Part shown: positions 44,685 to 55,668 of the stretch, piece by piece
Layout of the letters: the number at the start of each line of letters is the position of its first letter
Numbering within the stretch: position 1 is the stretch's first letter
Position numbers and translations under genes: made by a program
NCBI GenBank assembly: GCA_003988855.1
Contig: QYAI01000134.1
Span: forward strand, 98,229 to 162,228
Length of the DNA stretch: 64,000 bases
From: Arachnopeziza araneosa
Taxonomy: Eukaryota > Ascomycota > Leotiomycetes > Helotiales > Arachnopezizaceae
Direction: 5' to 3'
The notes under the pieces: model-generated
The model's database searches: none
What the model was told of the DNA's origin: nothing
What the model saw: the letters and a program-made list of their open reading frames with translations, nothing else

Positions 44685-47600
44685 TTACCTGTCAAGAGCT
44701 TGGGATTGACACTGAGATAGTTAGTTCACTCTTTACACCTTAGATTATATGATCTGAACTTACCATTTGATAATACAAGCCATGCTTTTTCAGAAGACTC
44801 GAATGATTTCCACTCTCGAGGACTCTCCCGTCTCCGATGACAAATATTACATCTGCGTTTTGAATAGTTGCCAACCTATGTGCAATAACCACCATTGTGC
44901 GCCCTTTCGCAGTCTTCTCGAACACGGATTGAACGGACTTCTCAGTCTCAGAGTCGAGGTTAGATGTAGCCTCATCAAGGAGTAGTACTCTCGGGTTTCT
45001 AATCAAGGCTCTTGCTATCGCGATACGTTGTTTTTGGCCTCCAGAAAGTGCAACCCCTTTCGTCCCTACTTCCGTGTCGTATCCTTCGGGCAGCGATGAA
45101 ATAAAATCGTGAATCTCTGCGTCTCGGCAGGCCTGATGAAGCGCTTCTTCTGAAGTTGTACTTTCATCTACACCAAGGAGAATATTTTCTCGAATAGAAC
45201 TTTCGAACAGAGTTGCTTCTTGCGCGACTAAAGAAATCGACTGCCGGTATTCTTTCAGAGAGATGTCTGAAATATCAGTTCCATTGTACAGAATTTTACC
45301 ATTCTGAATGTTATAGAATCTATAAATATGATGTGTAAGCAGCGAAGCAACTTGAATTTCTTGTGAAACACTGACCTTTCCAGAAGTGAAATGATACTGG
45401 TCTTTCCAGAGCCTATTGTAGGAAAATCAGTCACCGTGATGAAGCAACGATAGATACAGATCCTTACCGGATGGGCCAACAATAGCCGCAAATTGGCCCT
45501 TCTCGATCTGCTCATAGTCAATTTCAAGTAAATATAGTTCCAAACAGTGGTTACATACTACCATATCAATTCCATTTAGGACTGGAACATCGCGAGTAGG
45601 ATACCGAAACCAGACATTTTCTAATTCGATCCGCACTCCCATACCTCCTTTCTCAGGATCATCAAGAGGAAGAGGAACAGCTCTCTCCCTGCCCCCGTCT
45701 TTTTTTCGCATACTTCGGATCCGATTTGCGGCAGCTGAAGCCTGTGAGATGTCTACAAAACAATGTTAGCACCTCCCGTGAAACTTAAACTTTTTTTGGA
45801 GCTTACTTGGACCAAAACTCAGCCACTGACCAGCTCCAATACTACCCTGCACAACTGAAAGATACACGACCACTATTATATAAGATTAATGAGTCTCTGT
45901 TTAGGTTTCTGCTCTCACTCACGGTAGTTAAACGGCATATATTCATAGTCTGAAAGAAGTTTGCCACCGTACCTAGAATCAATCAGATCATTTCTTCAAG
46001 TTTTATTAATTGGAACTTACCAAAGCACAAATGCCATGCACAAAAATGCAATGCTATCACTCAGAGCAAATATAAGTGTCGAGAATCGAGCTTTCCGAAA
46101 AGCGTTCTTGACATGATTCTGGAGCAAGTTTTCATATCGACTACATATTGCGTTTTCTAAAGTCAGAGCAGTAACTGTTCGAATAGCTCCGATTGACTCG
46201 GTGGCAAATTTGGCACTTTCAGCAAATACCTCATAGTTCATTTTCTCGAGCTGGGCCTCATATCGAATACGGAAGAATCCCGCTGCTAGAATAATTGGCA
46301 TGGACGAAACAACGGTGAATAATGTCAACTTCCAGCCAAAGTAGAAGGATATGGCAATACATCCAATGACATTGAAGACGGAGATGAGGACAAAAGCCAT
46401 GTTTATCCCTAGGAGTTGCTGCAATTGCGTAGGGTCATTGGCCATTCGAGCTGTCATCGCGCCTACGGAATGATCCTCAGCGTCAAAGTATGCGACCTGC
46501 TTGGCAAGTATATTCTCAAAGTACTCTTTCCGGTAGGCGGTGGTAATATGCTACTCTAGTCAGCGTCGCGGTTTCGGATGGAATATGGACCTCATACAAA
46601 CGCCACTGTATTAGATGACCATCCAAGAGAAAAGTAGCTGACACCAACTCCTACAGCAAGAACCACGAACATGAGACACCAAAAATTGGTCTGCTCCTTG
46701 AGATACACACCCCAGAAATCAAAAACTGATATTAGCTTAGCAAACAAGAAAGCTTGCAGTGGATAACTTGCTAAATACAAGAAGTCAGTATCAGCAGAAA
46801 GTCTTGGGTGTAGTATCTAGAAAACACTTCAAGATCTCAAAGATAGACTGTATGGTACTGACCTCCGGCCCCAATTGATGCCAGTAGCATTATAAGGTAC
46901 CATGGCCAGTGTGGAGACTGCTCATAAAGCATAAGTCCGAAGATTCTAATAAACCCAAGAGGTTTATATTCATCTTCTTCTTGGCTTGTTACCGGGGCAA
47001 TATCAGTAGCACCGTCTTCATGTGGCTGCAACTCCAAACCTGGTTTATCTAATGGTTCAAATATATCCTTGAATGGTTCGTCTTCCATGGACAAGTGTTG
47101 TGCATTTGCAAGCCCCCAGTAGACTCCGCCTTTGTCGACTAACAATTCCTCGTGCGTGCCTTGCTGGGCTACTTTTCCTTTTTGCAGAACTATAATGTTG
47201 TCTGCCTTCTTGATGGTTGAAAGACGGTGTGCAATCGTTATTGTTGTTCTGCCTTTCGAGACCTTGTCTAAAGCTGCTTGCACAATCTTCTCACCCCGAA
47301 CATCGATAGCGCTAGTAGCTTCATCGAGGATCAGGATCTTGGGCTGCTTGACGATGCTGCGAGCGATGGCTAGCCGTTGTCGCTGGCCACCACTCAGTTT
47401 CATACCAGAGTCGCCCACCTCGGTATCATACCCCTGGGTCAATTCAGTAAACTGGGCTATTGCAAATTTGAGTGAGAGTGACTGACATCTGGAAGGCGGG
47501 TGATGAACTCATCTGCAAATGCTTCTTTGCAAGCTTGCTCAACAAGCTCTCTTTTCATTTCGATTGTCTCATTCTCCCAAGGAGTTCCGGTTAACCCATA

Positions 47601-50209
47601 CTCAACGTTCTTGAAGATTGTGTCGTTAAATAGAAAAGGCTCTTGTTGCACTAATCCTATTTGAGATCTCCACCACTTAAGGTCTATCTCATGTAGAGGT
47701 ACTCCTCCTGTAGTAATTGAACCGTTTCTGAAAAAAAGGGTCTTTGTACTATTGTTAGTATTTCTAGGAATATTAACTCTATTTCGCAAACTTACGGAAA
47801 GATTAGTAGTCATATTTCCATCAAGTTCATACCATCTCTCCAATAATCCTACAATGGTACTTTTCCCTGAACCAGAAGGGCCAACTATGGCAGTCAACTT
47901 TCCAGCTGGGAATGTAATACTTAAATTATCCAGAATTCTGATGTCAGCTCTGATCGGATAAGCAAAGTAAACTGAGTCTAGGATGATGTCGTGCTGTGCT
48001 GAAACTGTTCGATGGCCGATTTCATTCACCCTCTCCTGCCCCTCAGAGCGCTCCGTAATGTTCTCGGCTGAGTTCAAGTCGATCGAGAGTCTTGATCCAT
48101 CCAAAATTTCCGGGTTAGGAACTTTGGTTTCTGAAGAGGTTCTCATAGTTACTTCTTCTAGATCAGGAGTGTAGCTTTTTGCGTGATTCTCATTTGATCC
48201 TTCCAGGTTTTCTGTGCTCAAATCACGGTTTTCTATAGCGGTTTTCTCGTTTATCTCTCCTGAGCGAGGCAGAGTATTTTCTTCGCTAGTTGGACTGGTC
48301 GTCTCATCCGGTTGGACTTCTGGACTTGGTTCATCATTGGAGCCTTTGATCCCACCTGTTTGAGGCTTAGGAGCGTCAATAATTGTGAAAAAGACACTAG
48401 CGGCACCGGCTGATCTTGCCGCAGCTGAAATCGGCGCGGAAATACTCCCAATCGACATGACAATTGTCATTACAGACATGAGAACACTGTTGAAATTCAG
48501 TCTACGCCCTCGTAGCGTAGTCTTGGGACTTACACGATAAGTGTCCGAACACTTGTGATCTTAAATTCCATGTATAGTTTGATGATGGCAAACCAGAATG
48601 AAAGCGCAAAAGTCCTAAATAATTCAATTTGTGGTCCAAAGTAATAGTTGAAACGAGACTTACGCATATATGGCAAAGAATACTACCACTTGAATTAGCA
48701 TATGTGTTTCTAAAAACAAGATATGGTTGGAACATAACATACCTGGTGATTGCTGAATACCCACCATGGGAGACATCAGCAAACCCCTACGGCCTGATTC
48801 TTCCACCCATCCGGCATATCGTTTGGCCATTTTAGATTCTGCTCCACAGGCAGCCACCATCCTAACAGATCCGAACACCTCACTAGCAATTGCGGATGCT
48901 TTCCTGTCCGAATGTTCAACTTCTTTCATCATTCTTACGATAAATGGAATTGTGGCAGTGTAAAAAAGGGCAATAAAAACCAAGCCACTGCTAGTGACCA
49001 GTGTAAGACTCCAGCTGTAAAGGAAAGAAATTATTACGGCAGTTATGACAGTAGAAATACTCTGTACGAGCATGGAAAGCCTCTCGGAGATTCCACTCTG
49101 CAAGATACTGGCAGTAATAGTAATAATAGCCGCCGTTTGTCCTGGTGGTAGGGTATCCAGCACCGAGATAGGCTGATCAAATAAGGCATTCAAGTATTCA
49201 AGTCGCATAGCAGCCGAGATACGAAGACTTGTCATCCTAAAGCCAAGCTGTCATTCTTTAGAGATAAACTTTTAGAACGGTCAGGGTAAGTTACGATTGC
49301 GATGTAGTCTAGGACGAGTCGTCCTGCGAACAAATACACCATGTATAGCCTAGTCATAATTTTAGCTTCCTGAGTTCTGGTTGGAAGATGGGAGAATCTT
49401 TACACGTTTTCATTGATGGTATGAACAAACATTGCTTTAGTCTCTCCTGACCATGGATTGTAGAATCCACTGAAGGCCGCGATAAGGCGTCCTATTAATT
49501 CTCAGAACTGAAACCCCGAGAAAAATAATCTCAATGAATAAATACTTACCAAAGACAACATTCATGAGCGGTAAGGTGATTCCAGTACATATTGAAGCAA
49601 AACAAGCAGCTGCGAGCAACAAACGATCGCCCACTGTTGAATATGAGAAGATCCTCTACTTTTTGTTAGTGATAACATTTCACAAAATGTAGAAATGGAG
49701 CATACAATGAAGTGCTTAACCCCAATCTTATACTCGGCCTTGCTGGAGTACTTGTTTTTTTTATCCTGTTTGCCGGCTGCGGGGTTTTCGTCAACGGGAA
49801 CATCTTTGTTCTGAGTATCTGATGTTGTTGGAGGATCAGAAGGGGTTTGTGGTGCGGTCTCAAGCCCGGCTTCGTGTTCTTTTTCAATAGTCATTTCTCC
49901 ATCAAAATGAACTTCCTCATTCGGAGAATCTGTTATTGTTGGAGGCACAGATGACCCTTTCTTGTATTCTTTTCCGGCGATCACTTCTTCGTTAATAGGA
50001 ACTCGACTTGCCTCGGTATCTGCTGGTTTTAAAGCAACAACAGGAGTCCTTGATACTATGTTAGACTCCTCCTCTCGTCGCTCTTCAGAACTCATATCAT
50101 GGTCGACTGTTTCCATCATGCACGATGATAGAGGTACAGTGTGTTGAGGTTCCTTTCCCTGCGCACCCAACACTAAAGCATTCGCAGAATCCTCTTTCTC
50201 TCTTCTCAT
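44685..50209 (-). CDS. Full-length ABCB-type multidrug exporter (P-glycoprotein-like)
   Basis: Plasma- or vacuolar-membrane ATP-driven exporter with the layout membrane domain 1, NBD1, membrane domain 2, NBD2, in a gene with many short introns that I did not all place. NBD1 has Walker [10 protein letters not shown] (about 47880), signature [15 protein letters not shown] and Walker [16 protein letters not shown]2 has a split Walker A (GPSG then [12 protein letters not shown] across an intron near 45460), signature LSGGQKQR (about 45035) and Walker [13 protein letters not shown]. Both nucleotide sites thus look competent. The C-terminal exon adds CQSQALDR after YYQM, with the stop at 44685. The N-terminus, starting at the first in-frame ATG (50209), carries an unusual ~175-residue acidic, Pro/Thr-rich cytosolic extension before membrane helix 1 ([20 protein letters not shown]). 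Next to an FSH hydrolase and a PKS, it is a candidate metabolite exporter. Confidence 0.92.
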
Positions 50210-51405
50210 GCTGTGGTGATTACAGACACAGTGACAAGGTGGTGACAAGGCTCACAGGAAGCAACAATTTTCAGATGAAAATGCAGGTCTAGAGTAGCGG
50301 CCGGATAGACATGGATCAAAAGATATCCAAAATGAGATGGTAGATGGCGATAGTACGGTAGAGGTGACGTGGAGCCGAGATTATGGGCCCATCATGGCAT
50401 TTACGCCTGTGAACTAGAATATATGAACGGGAGGTGAAGCTCCATCGTTCCCGTGGGTCCTTATCGACAGTGGGAAAAGACACTGAAATTGCACTCAAGG
50501 TTCTCCGCTCGGCGTCTTTGAATAAGTGAGGTCCACTTATTCTGGAATGTTTTGAAACCATGTCGAGTATGTGTATATTGTGCTATACAGAAATGGATGG
50601 GGTGGGGGTGAATGGTGGACTGGAAGACGGAAGATTAAAGATGGGAAGGTCCCTTTAGCAGGCGGGTCAAATAGCCACGTCGATCAAGCTTAGCCTTATC
50701 GAACACAATCTAACGCCAGTCCCGGACGGAAAAATAACCCGTTTTATGTTTTGCTCGTCTAATACCTTCTTTACCTTATTGGGTACTTTCGGGGTTCGTT
50801 CGGTATGGGCGATGATACTTAAGCCCGATCGATAAGACCTCCTGGATACGACAGACGGCCACTCTAGACCTGCCTTGAAACTTTCCGAATTTTCTATCGG
50901 GCCGCCAACCGTGACCCTTCGTGGCTTGTTCTCTGGTTTCTAGCCAGCATATCCGACTTGCGTATACCAAAATCAACCTTCTGATATTCACAACCTGTCG
51001 TGACTCTCCACTACCCAACGGGAAGATTGATTGCTACCTAGGATTTTCACGAGCCTACTCCGAGGTTTACCTACCTTCCACAGACCACTGATGGGCATAG
51101 TTAAAGATCACATCGGATTCACCCTTGCTCTTATGAGACCCTTTCTTGGCGATTCTGGAGGGGGAGCATAGGAGGCATTCTAGTACGCAAAGAAATTTCA
51201 GGCTGAGATGAGCGATTGCTTTTGATGTATAAAAATCAAATTATATTTAGAGACGAGCAATATAAGAGCATTTAAATGTACTCCGGATATCATAAATTCT
51301 CCACTATTCTCATCAGTTTATGATGTTGAGAGTTGCTAGAGAAAGTCTCTACTTCTCATTTTCAGCAGCAAACCAGACTCCTTCCGTGCCCAATTCTACT
51401 TTATA
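50210..51405. other. Intergenic region
   Basis: Upstream of the ABC exporter and downstream of the FSH hydrolase. The frame at 50776-51018 (-) has no support from composition or homology. No RNA or repeat is seen. Confidence 0.45.
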
Positions 51406-52344
51406 TCACATAATGTCATCCGCCATGCGACGAACAATATCACCAAGTTCCTTAACCGTGTTCTTGTCCCGTGGCAATGTATGACCCTTAGCATGATCAA
51501 ACAAATACGCAGTATCAAGATCGCAGATATTGTACAAAGCTACCGATCCGGCGAGATACGGATCCAGTGATCCAACTGATTTAGATATTAGCCAAGCTAC
51601 AGTATCAAAAAAGGATCAAAGCAAATGGGTTACTGACTGATGTGACAAGTGGGGATATCAATAGTCAAGTCGCACTCGTCAGACAAGACCATACCAGTAA
51701 GTTCTGGGTTCATTGGCGGCCAACCTGCAAAGAACAATGCACATTTGAACATCGGTGGGATTCCAGTCTCTTCAAAGCGTCGCTGCTCGCACAGCAAGAG
51801 AGTGGCTGCAACAGTTGCTCCTTCAGAGTACCCGATAATTCCTTCGAAAGGCCCATACTCATCCATGATGCGGTAAAGATACATGATCGCTTCTTGGGCG
51901 CTTGACCGGGTTTTGAACTCACCAGGAGCTTTCTGCTGTACCGAAGACCCTGCGCCTCTCATCAGCTCTCGCATCGTGTCTTCTGCAGAGATGCCTTCAG
52001 GAAAGTCTCGAATCCGCTCAAGTACATCGGTTCCTCCATCTTCAGCGGTTTCGGGTTCGATGAATCGAAAATATGGTTTTCCCCCGAAGAAATCTTCGTA
52101 TCCTTCCGGCGGAATAGCCTCATGCGGGCCCTCAATGAAATGAAAACTTGCGGCATTATCGGATTCTAACTCCCTCACAAGAGGTGCTTAGGGTGTAAGC
52201 AAGAGCATTAGGAACCTAGAAGCAAAAACCTACCAAGTTGAACAGCAAATTTCTAGTCCAGCATAAGTCTCTATTATTGAATGAGGGAAGCTAAGTACTT
52301 ACCTCTGCGCTTCCGTAAGCACCTGGGAGGCACAAGAATCTCAT
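51406..52344 (-). CDS. FSH-family serine hydrolase (LovG-like alpha/beta hydrolase)
   Basis: Four exons (52344-52303, 52252-52234, 52186-51638, 51575-51406), introns of 50, 47 and 62 nt, join to 259 residues, the normal size for FSH1-type hydrolases. The first exon encodes MRFLCLPGAYGSAE, the usual start strand and oxyanion turn. The second exon is only 19 nt. The catalytic triad is visible: Ser in GIIGYSEGATVAA, Asp in GSLDPYLAGS and His in AKGHTLPR. Family spacers (FHFIEGPHEAIPPEGYEDFF, CALFFAGWPP) agree. Enzymes of this family include LovG, which releases the finished chain from a highly reducing PKS; with a PKS 3.3 kb away that is the best guess here, but FSH proteins also occur outside clusters. 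The donor of the third intron (GTCAGT) is weak but restores frame and the Asp motif. Confidence 0.88.
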
Positions 52345-53215
52345 GGTGCACTTTATTCAGCGTGTTTGTGAAACCCGTTTGATAATGAGACAGTAGACGG
52401 TGTCAATGATAGTGAGTTGGAGTGTAGGAAATCAGGCGCTGGATGAGACTTCTTAGTGAGGTAACCGGCTGCTTCATACCTGAATAGCAGCTGATTATAA
52501 AGGGTTCACAGTTTCGAAACACAAAATATTACAAGCTCCCGCTAATAAGCTTGTCCAGTGACCCTCATACGACGACTGCCGGAAGTAGAGTTTTAATCCA
52601 ATTCCATTCATCCGTGGGATTGAAATTGCTGTGGTTCCGCTTGGGGGTCGATAGAGGCTGTCTAGCTATCGATTCCTAACTCTCAAGAAGTATGAGGCCA
52701 TGCCACCAGTCAAAGCCGTTGATCTTTTCCCGCTTTTAGCCAATTGGAATAGGGGATTCGCAGCGTTCTCGGCCCTGCTTCCTCAGAACGTGAGGTACCT
52801 ATCCGGTCCCCAATTGAAACTTCCGATTCTAGCCTTGCAGCAGGGTTCAGGGAAAGGGAAGGTCGGCTTTGATATAGACGTGAATTGCTGAACGCTGGAG
52901 CCGGCAAGCCTTGAGCTCCCCGCAATCTCCAAGCTTAGGCTATGTGTCGTGCGGAAATGCGTTATGGGGAGTCGCGGCTGTCGTAACCTTGTGGTACATA
53001 GATGAAATTTAATAAAGATAAATATGCCTGAGGGCGTCGTGGCCACGTTTAGAGACGAGACCAGAGACCGATAAGCCTTGGGACAAGGGGACCCTTACGA
53101 GAGAGTGGAAAGCATGCACGGATTGTAGCTTAACCTGCCTGCGGTCGCATCTTTCACATGATGGAGGTGACGGTCCAACAAGCTCCTCCTCTCCTGGAGA
53201 AACACAGCACCAGGG

Positions 53216-53235
53216 CTGCCGCCGCCGCCGCCGCC
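53216..53235. repeat. (GCC)n trinucleotide run
   Basis: About six tandem GCC units in the spacer between hydrolase and PKS. Confidence 0.8.
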
Positions 53236-54038
53236 TTCACATAGTCCAGTCGTGTCGTTGGGCGGGCATAAGCGAGAGGACCGAGGAGATATGATCTGCA
53301 CCCTCCACATTTTACAATCCGACGAGCAGACCACACCTAATCTGAGGAAGGAAAAGCACTCGGACCGAGCCGGATGTTTTGGATGATCAGAAGCGAGAAT
53401 TGCACAATAATGGATCAGGATAAGGAACACGACCGAGAATCATCCTGGGGTGGGGAGGGACCTAGGTAGCGTAGTACCTCTCTCGCGGGAAAGTGGGGCG
53501 AGCCTGCATGCAGGTACCTGCCATTGAGATAGACGATAAGAAAGATCGATCGGACGAAACGACGGTAAGATAGGAAGCACAGTCCGCAGCGGCCGGCGAA
53601 CACCTTCGTTGCCATCCGCAGGTGGGTGGGTGGCTGCTCCTGCAAGGGGGAGCCGTTGACTGCCGCTGTCGGTCGGTTGGGAGCAGAGCAGGGTGGTGTA
53701 CTGGAGGTAGGTGTGGCGTGGGCTGGGCTGGGCGTGGCGTCGGGGAGGACGGCTCCTGTCAAACAAACGCAGACACCGCACCGACCGGAAAGAGGAAGAA
53801 CCTCCCAGCTCTTCCCAACGTCTTACGCGGCCAGTCGTAGCGCAGTAGTGCATCAGCGGCGCCAAGATGAGAGAGAGAGAGTCTGGTACCTACCTATTCG
53901 ACGGCCTATGTAACTTGGCCTATCCGATGCAAGAAAGACGGCGGCGGCGATGACGGAAGGAGATCTCCAGGTGTCGTAAATTTAAACTTGGGGGGTCCGG
54001 CAGACCCAGCCCAGCCAGCTCCAGCTAGGTAGGTCAAT

Positions 54039-54086
54039 GCCCTACCTCGTGCCCTACCTCGTGCCCTACCTTGTGCCCTAGTACCT
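54039..54086. repeat. 12-bp tandem repeat
   Basis: About four units of GCCCTACCTCGT; the third has one change and the fourth is degenerate. Flanked on both sides by CTAGGTAGGT motifs (54025 and 54103), which also occur at 25.2 kb. Confidence 0.75.
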
Positions 54087-55580
54087 TAGTGCTCTACCTT
54101 ACCTAGGTAGGTACCTACCTCCCTCACACCCTCGTCTGACGCCCCAAACTTTAAATGAACTTCGCTCCCACGCCTCCCCGTTCTCCTGGAGCGAGCGTCG
54201 TCGTCGTCTCAATCACGCCTCCTCCTCCCTCCCTCAACACTTCACCTACCAGATCTGATGTCGCCGCACCTGGGCGGATGCATGACTCCTTGTGTCTCTC
54301 GGATCCTCACCTCCTTGACACACCAAAAACATGGCCAGCTACGTTCGCGAGGCGCTAGAGCCATTGCCCATTAATTATCGTGTATTGATTTGATTTCTAT
54401 TCTCGACAGACTCCTATTGCCAGTCCTATGCGTCGCCTCCACCATCCAGATAGATCACCTACTCCACACCAACCCCAGCAAAGTTGGGGAATTAATCTAT
54501 TCTGATATTCTCGCTCCTCCTTGCTCCGGAAAACTCCTGCGGCAATTGAGGGCAAAACTCGGGTATGATAAGAAACATGCTAACAAAGTTGCTTATCGGC
54601 ATATTGCCCCTGATATGTTCCTGTACGTCGCATTAGCTGGTTGGCGCATATGTTCCTCGGTACCCTGCTCAACACACTCCTGCTGCTGCCGCTGCCCTTC
54701 TCAGAGAAGACAGAGACCCAAGCGGGCCGGCGTATCCTTTTCCCTCACGTCTTTCCTTCGCAGTACCGCGTAGCCACTGTCTGCAATTTAGTACAGCACA
54801 TTGTCTCTTGCTTTCATTCTCCCGTCTCCGGGTGTAGCGCAGCGTACGGCAATTGACCATCTCATCATGACAATCCACTACTGGTGTCGATCATAATGGT
54901 CCCTGCAGCCTGGCGGGTAGCCTGTAGCATAAGTGCAGGGTTTGCATCTGCCTCTACGGCGATTAAAGAGTATTGTTCATTCCTACCCGGTCCAGTCCGC
55001 CGCATATCGATATCCTGTCATCTCATCTCAACTTTTTGCCCCAGATATCTCTTCTCGGCAAAGATCATGGCTCCTTCAGCCTGAAACATCGTCTGCAGTC
55101 AGTCAACATGGTGATAAGAAGCCCCTTGCAACTTGACTCGATGATTTGCTCGCTGGAGTATACCTCTTCCTCGTACGCGATATACCTAGCACGGTTCGTT
55201 GCGAAATGGAGATCGGTCCAAGTCATCCCATGTGAAGATTAATCTCAGGCAATCTTGAGCGCCGGAATAATGACCAAATAGAACATATCCGGGCAAAGGG
55301 AGCTAGGGACCTTGCCGGCCAAATGGGCTGCAAGATCACAAGTCTAGGCTGGAATTATCCTGATTGATTCTACAACGCTGTTTCCACCCATATGCTCCGA
55401 ATTACAACAAGTGTTTGGGCTATTTTCTGCTCGAATCGACCAGACACAGGCCTGCTATCTGAAGATCCATAGCGTCCACCACCCTTACTTTTGGTCGAGA
55501 CGCGCGTCAATAAAACCTCGATTGAAAGTAGATACGGAGACGGGTACAGCGCACCCACCGAGGAAGGTACGAGGTCACTG

Positions 55581-55588
55581 TATATAAG
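55581..55588 (+). promoter_or_regulatory. TATA box of the PKS gene
   Basis: TATATAAG lies 81-88 nt upstream of the PKS start codon, a suitable distance for a fungal core promoter with a short leader. Confidence 0.6.
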
Positions 55589-55668
55589 CTACGTCTCCTC
55601 CGCAGCATGCCATTTCTGCCTTTTTGATACATATTACACCATCTTGAGTCGCCCCCAAACATTCAGCA

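Larger units (their letters stand above)
52345..55668. other. 3.3 kb divergent spacer between hydrolase and PKS
   Basis: Upstream of both the FSH hydrolase (-) and the PKS (+). Part of it (53.1-54.4 kb) is GC-rich and low in complexity, with overlapping Pro/Arg/Ser-rich frames on both strands that are not convincing genes, a GCC run and a 12-bp tandem repeat. It ends in a TATA box ahead of the PKS. No regulator gene is found. Confidence 0.5.

Noticed and set aside
50776..51018. 80-codon minus-strand frame between ABC exporter and FSH hydrolase
   Set aside because: No start context, domain or neighbouring exons; considered as a possible small cluster gene but unsupported.
53415..53913. Several overlapping 70-140 codon frames on both strands
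   Set aside because: GC-rich low-complexity DNA opens all frames at once; the products are Pro/Arg/Ser-rich and lack any family feature.
54039..54086. Short direct repeats that could suggest a CRISPR array
   Set aside because: The units are contiguous without spacers, and the genome is eukaryotic; this is a simple tandem repeat.
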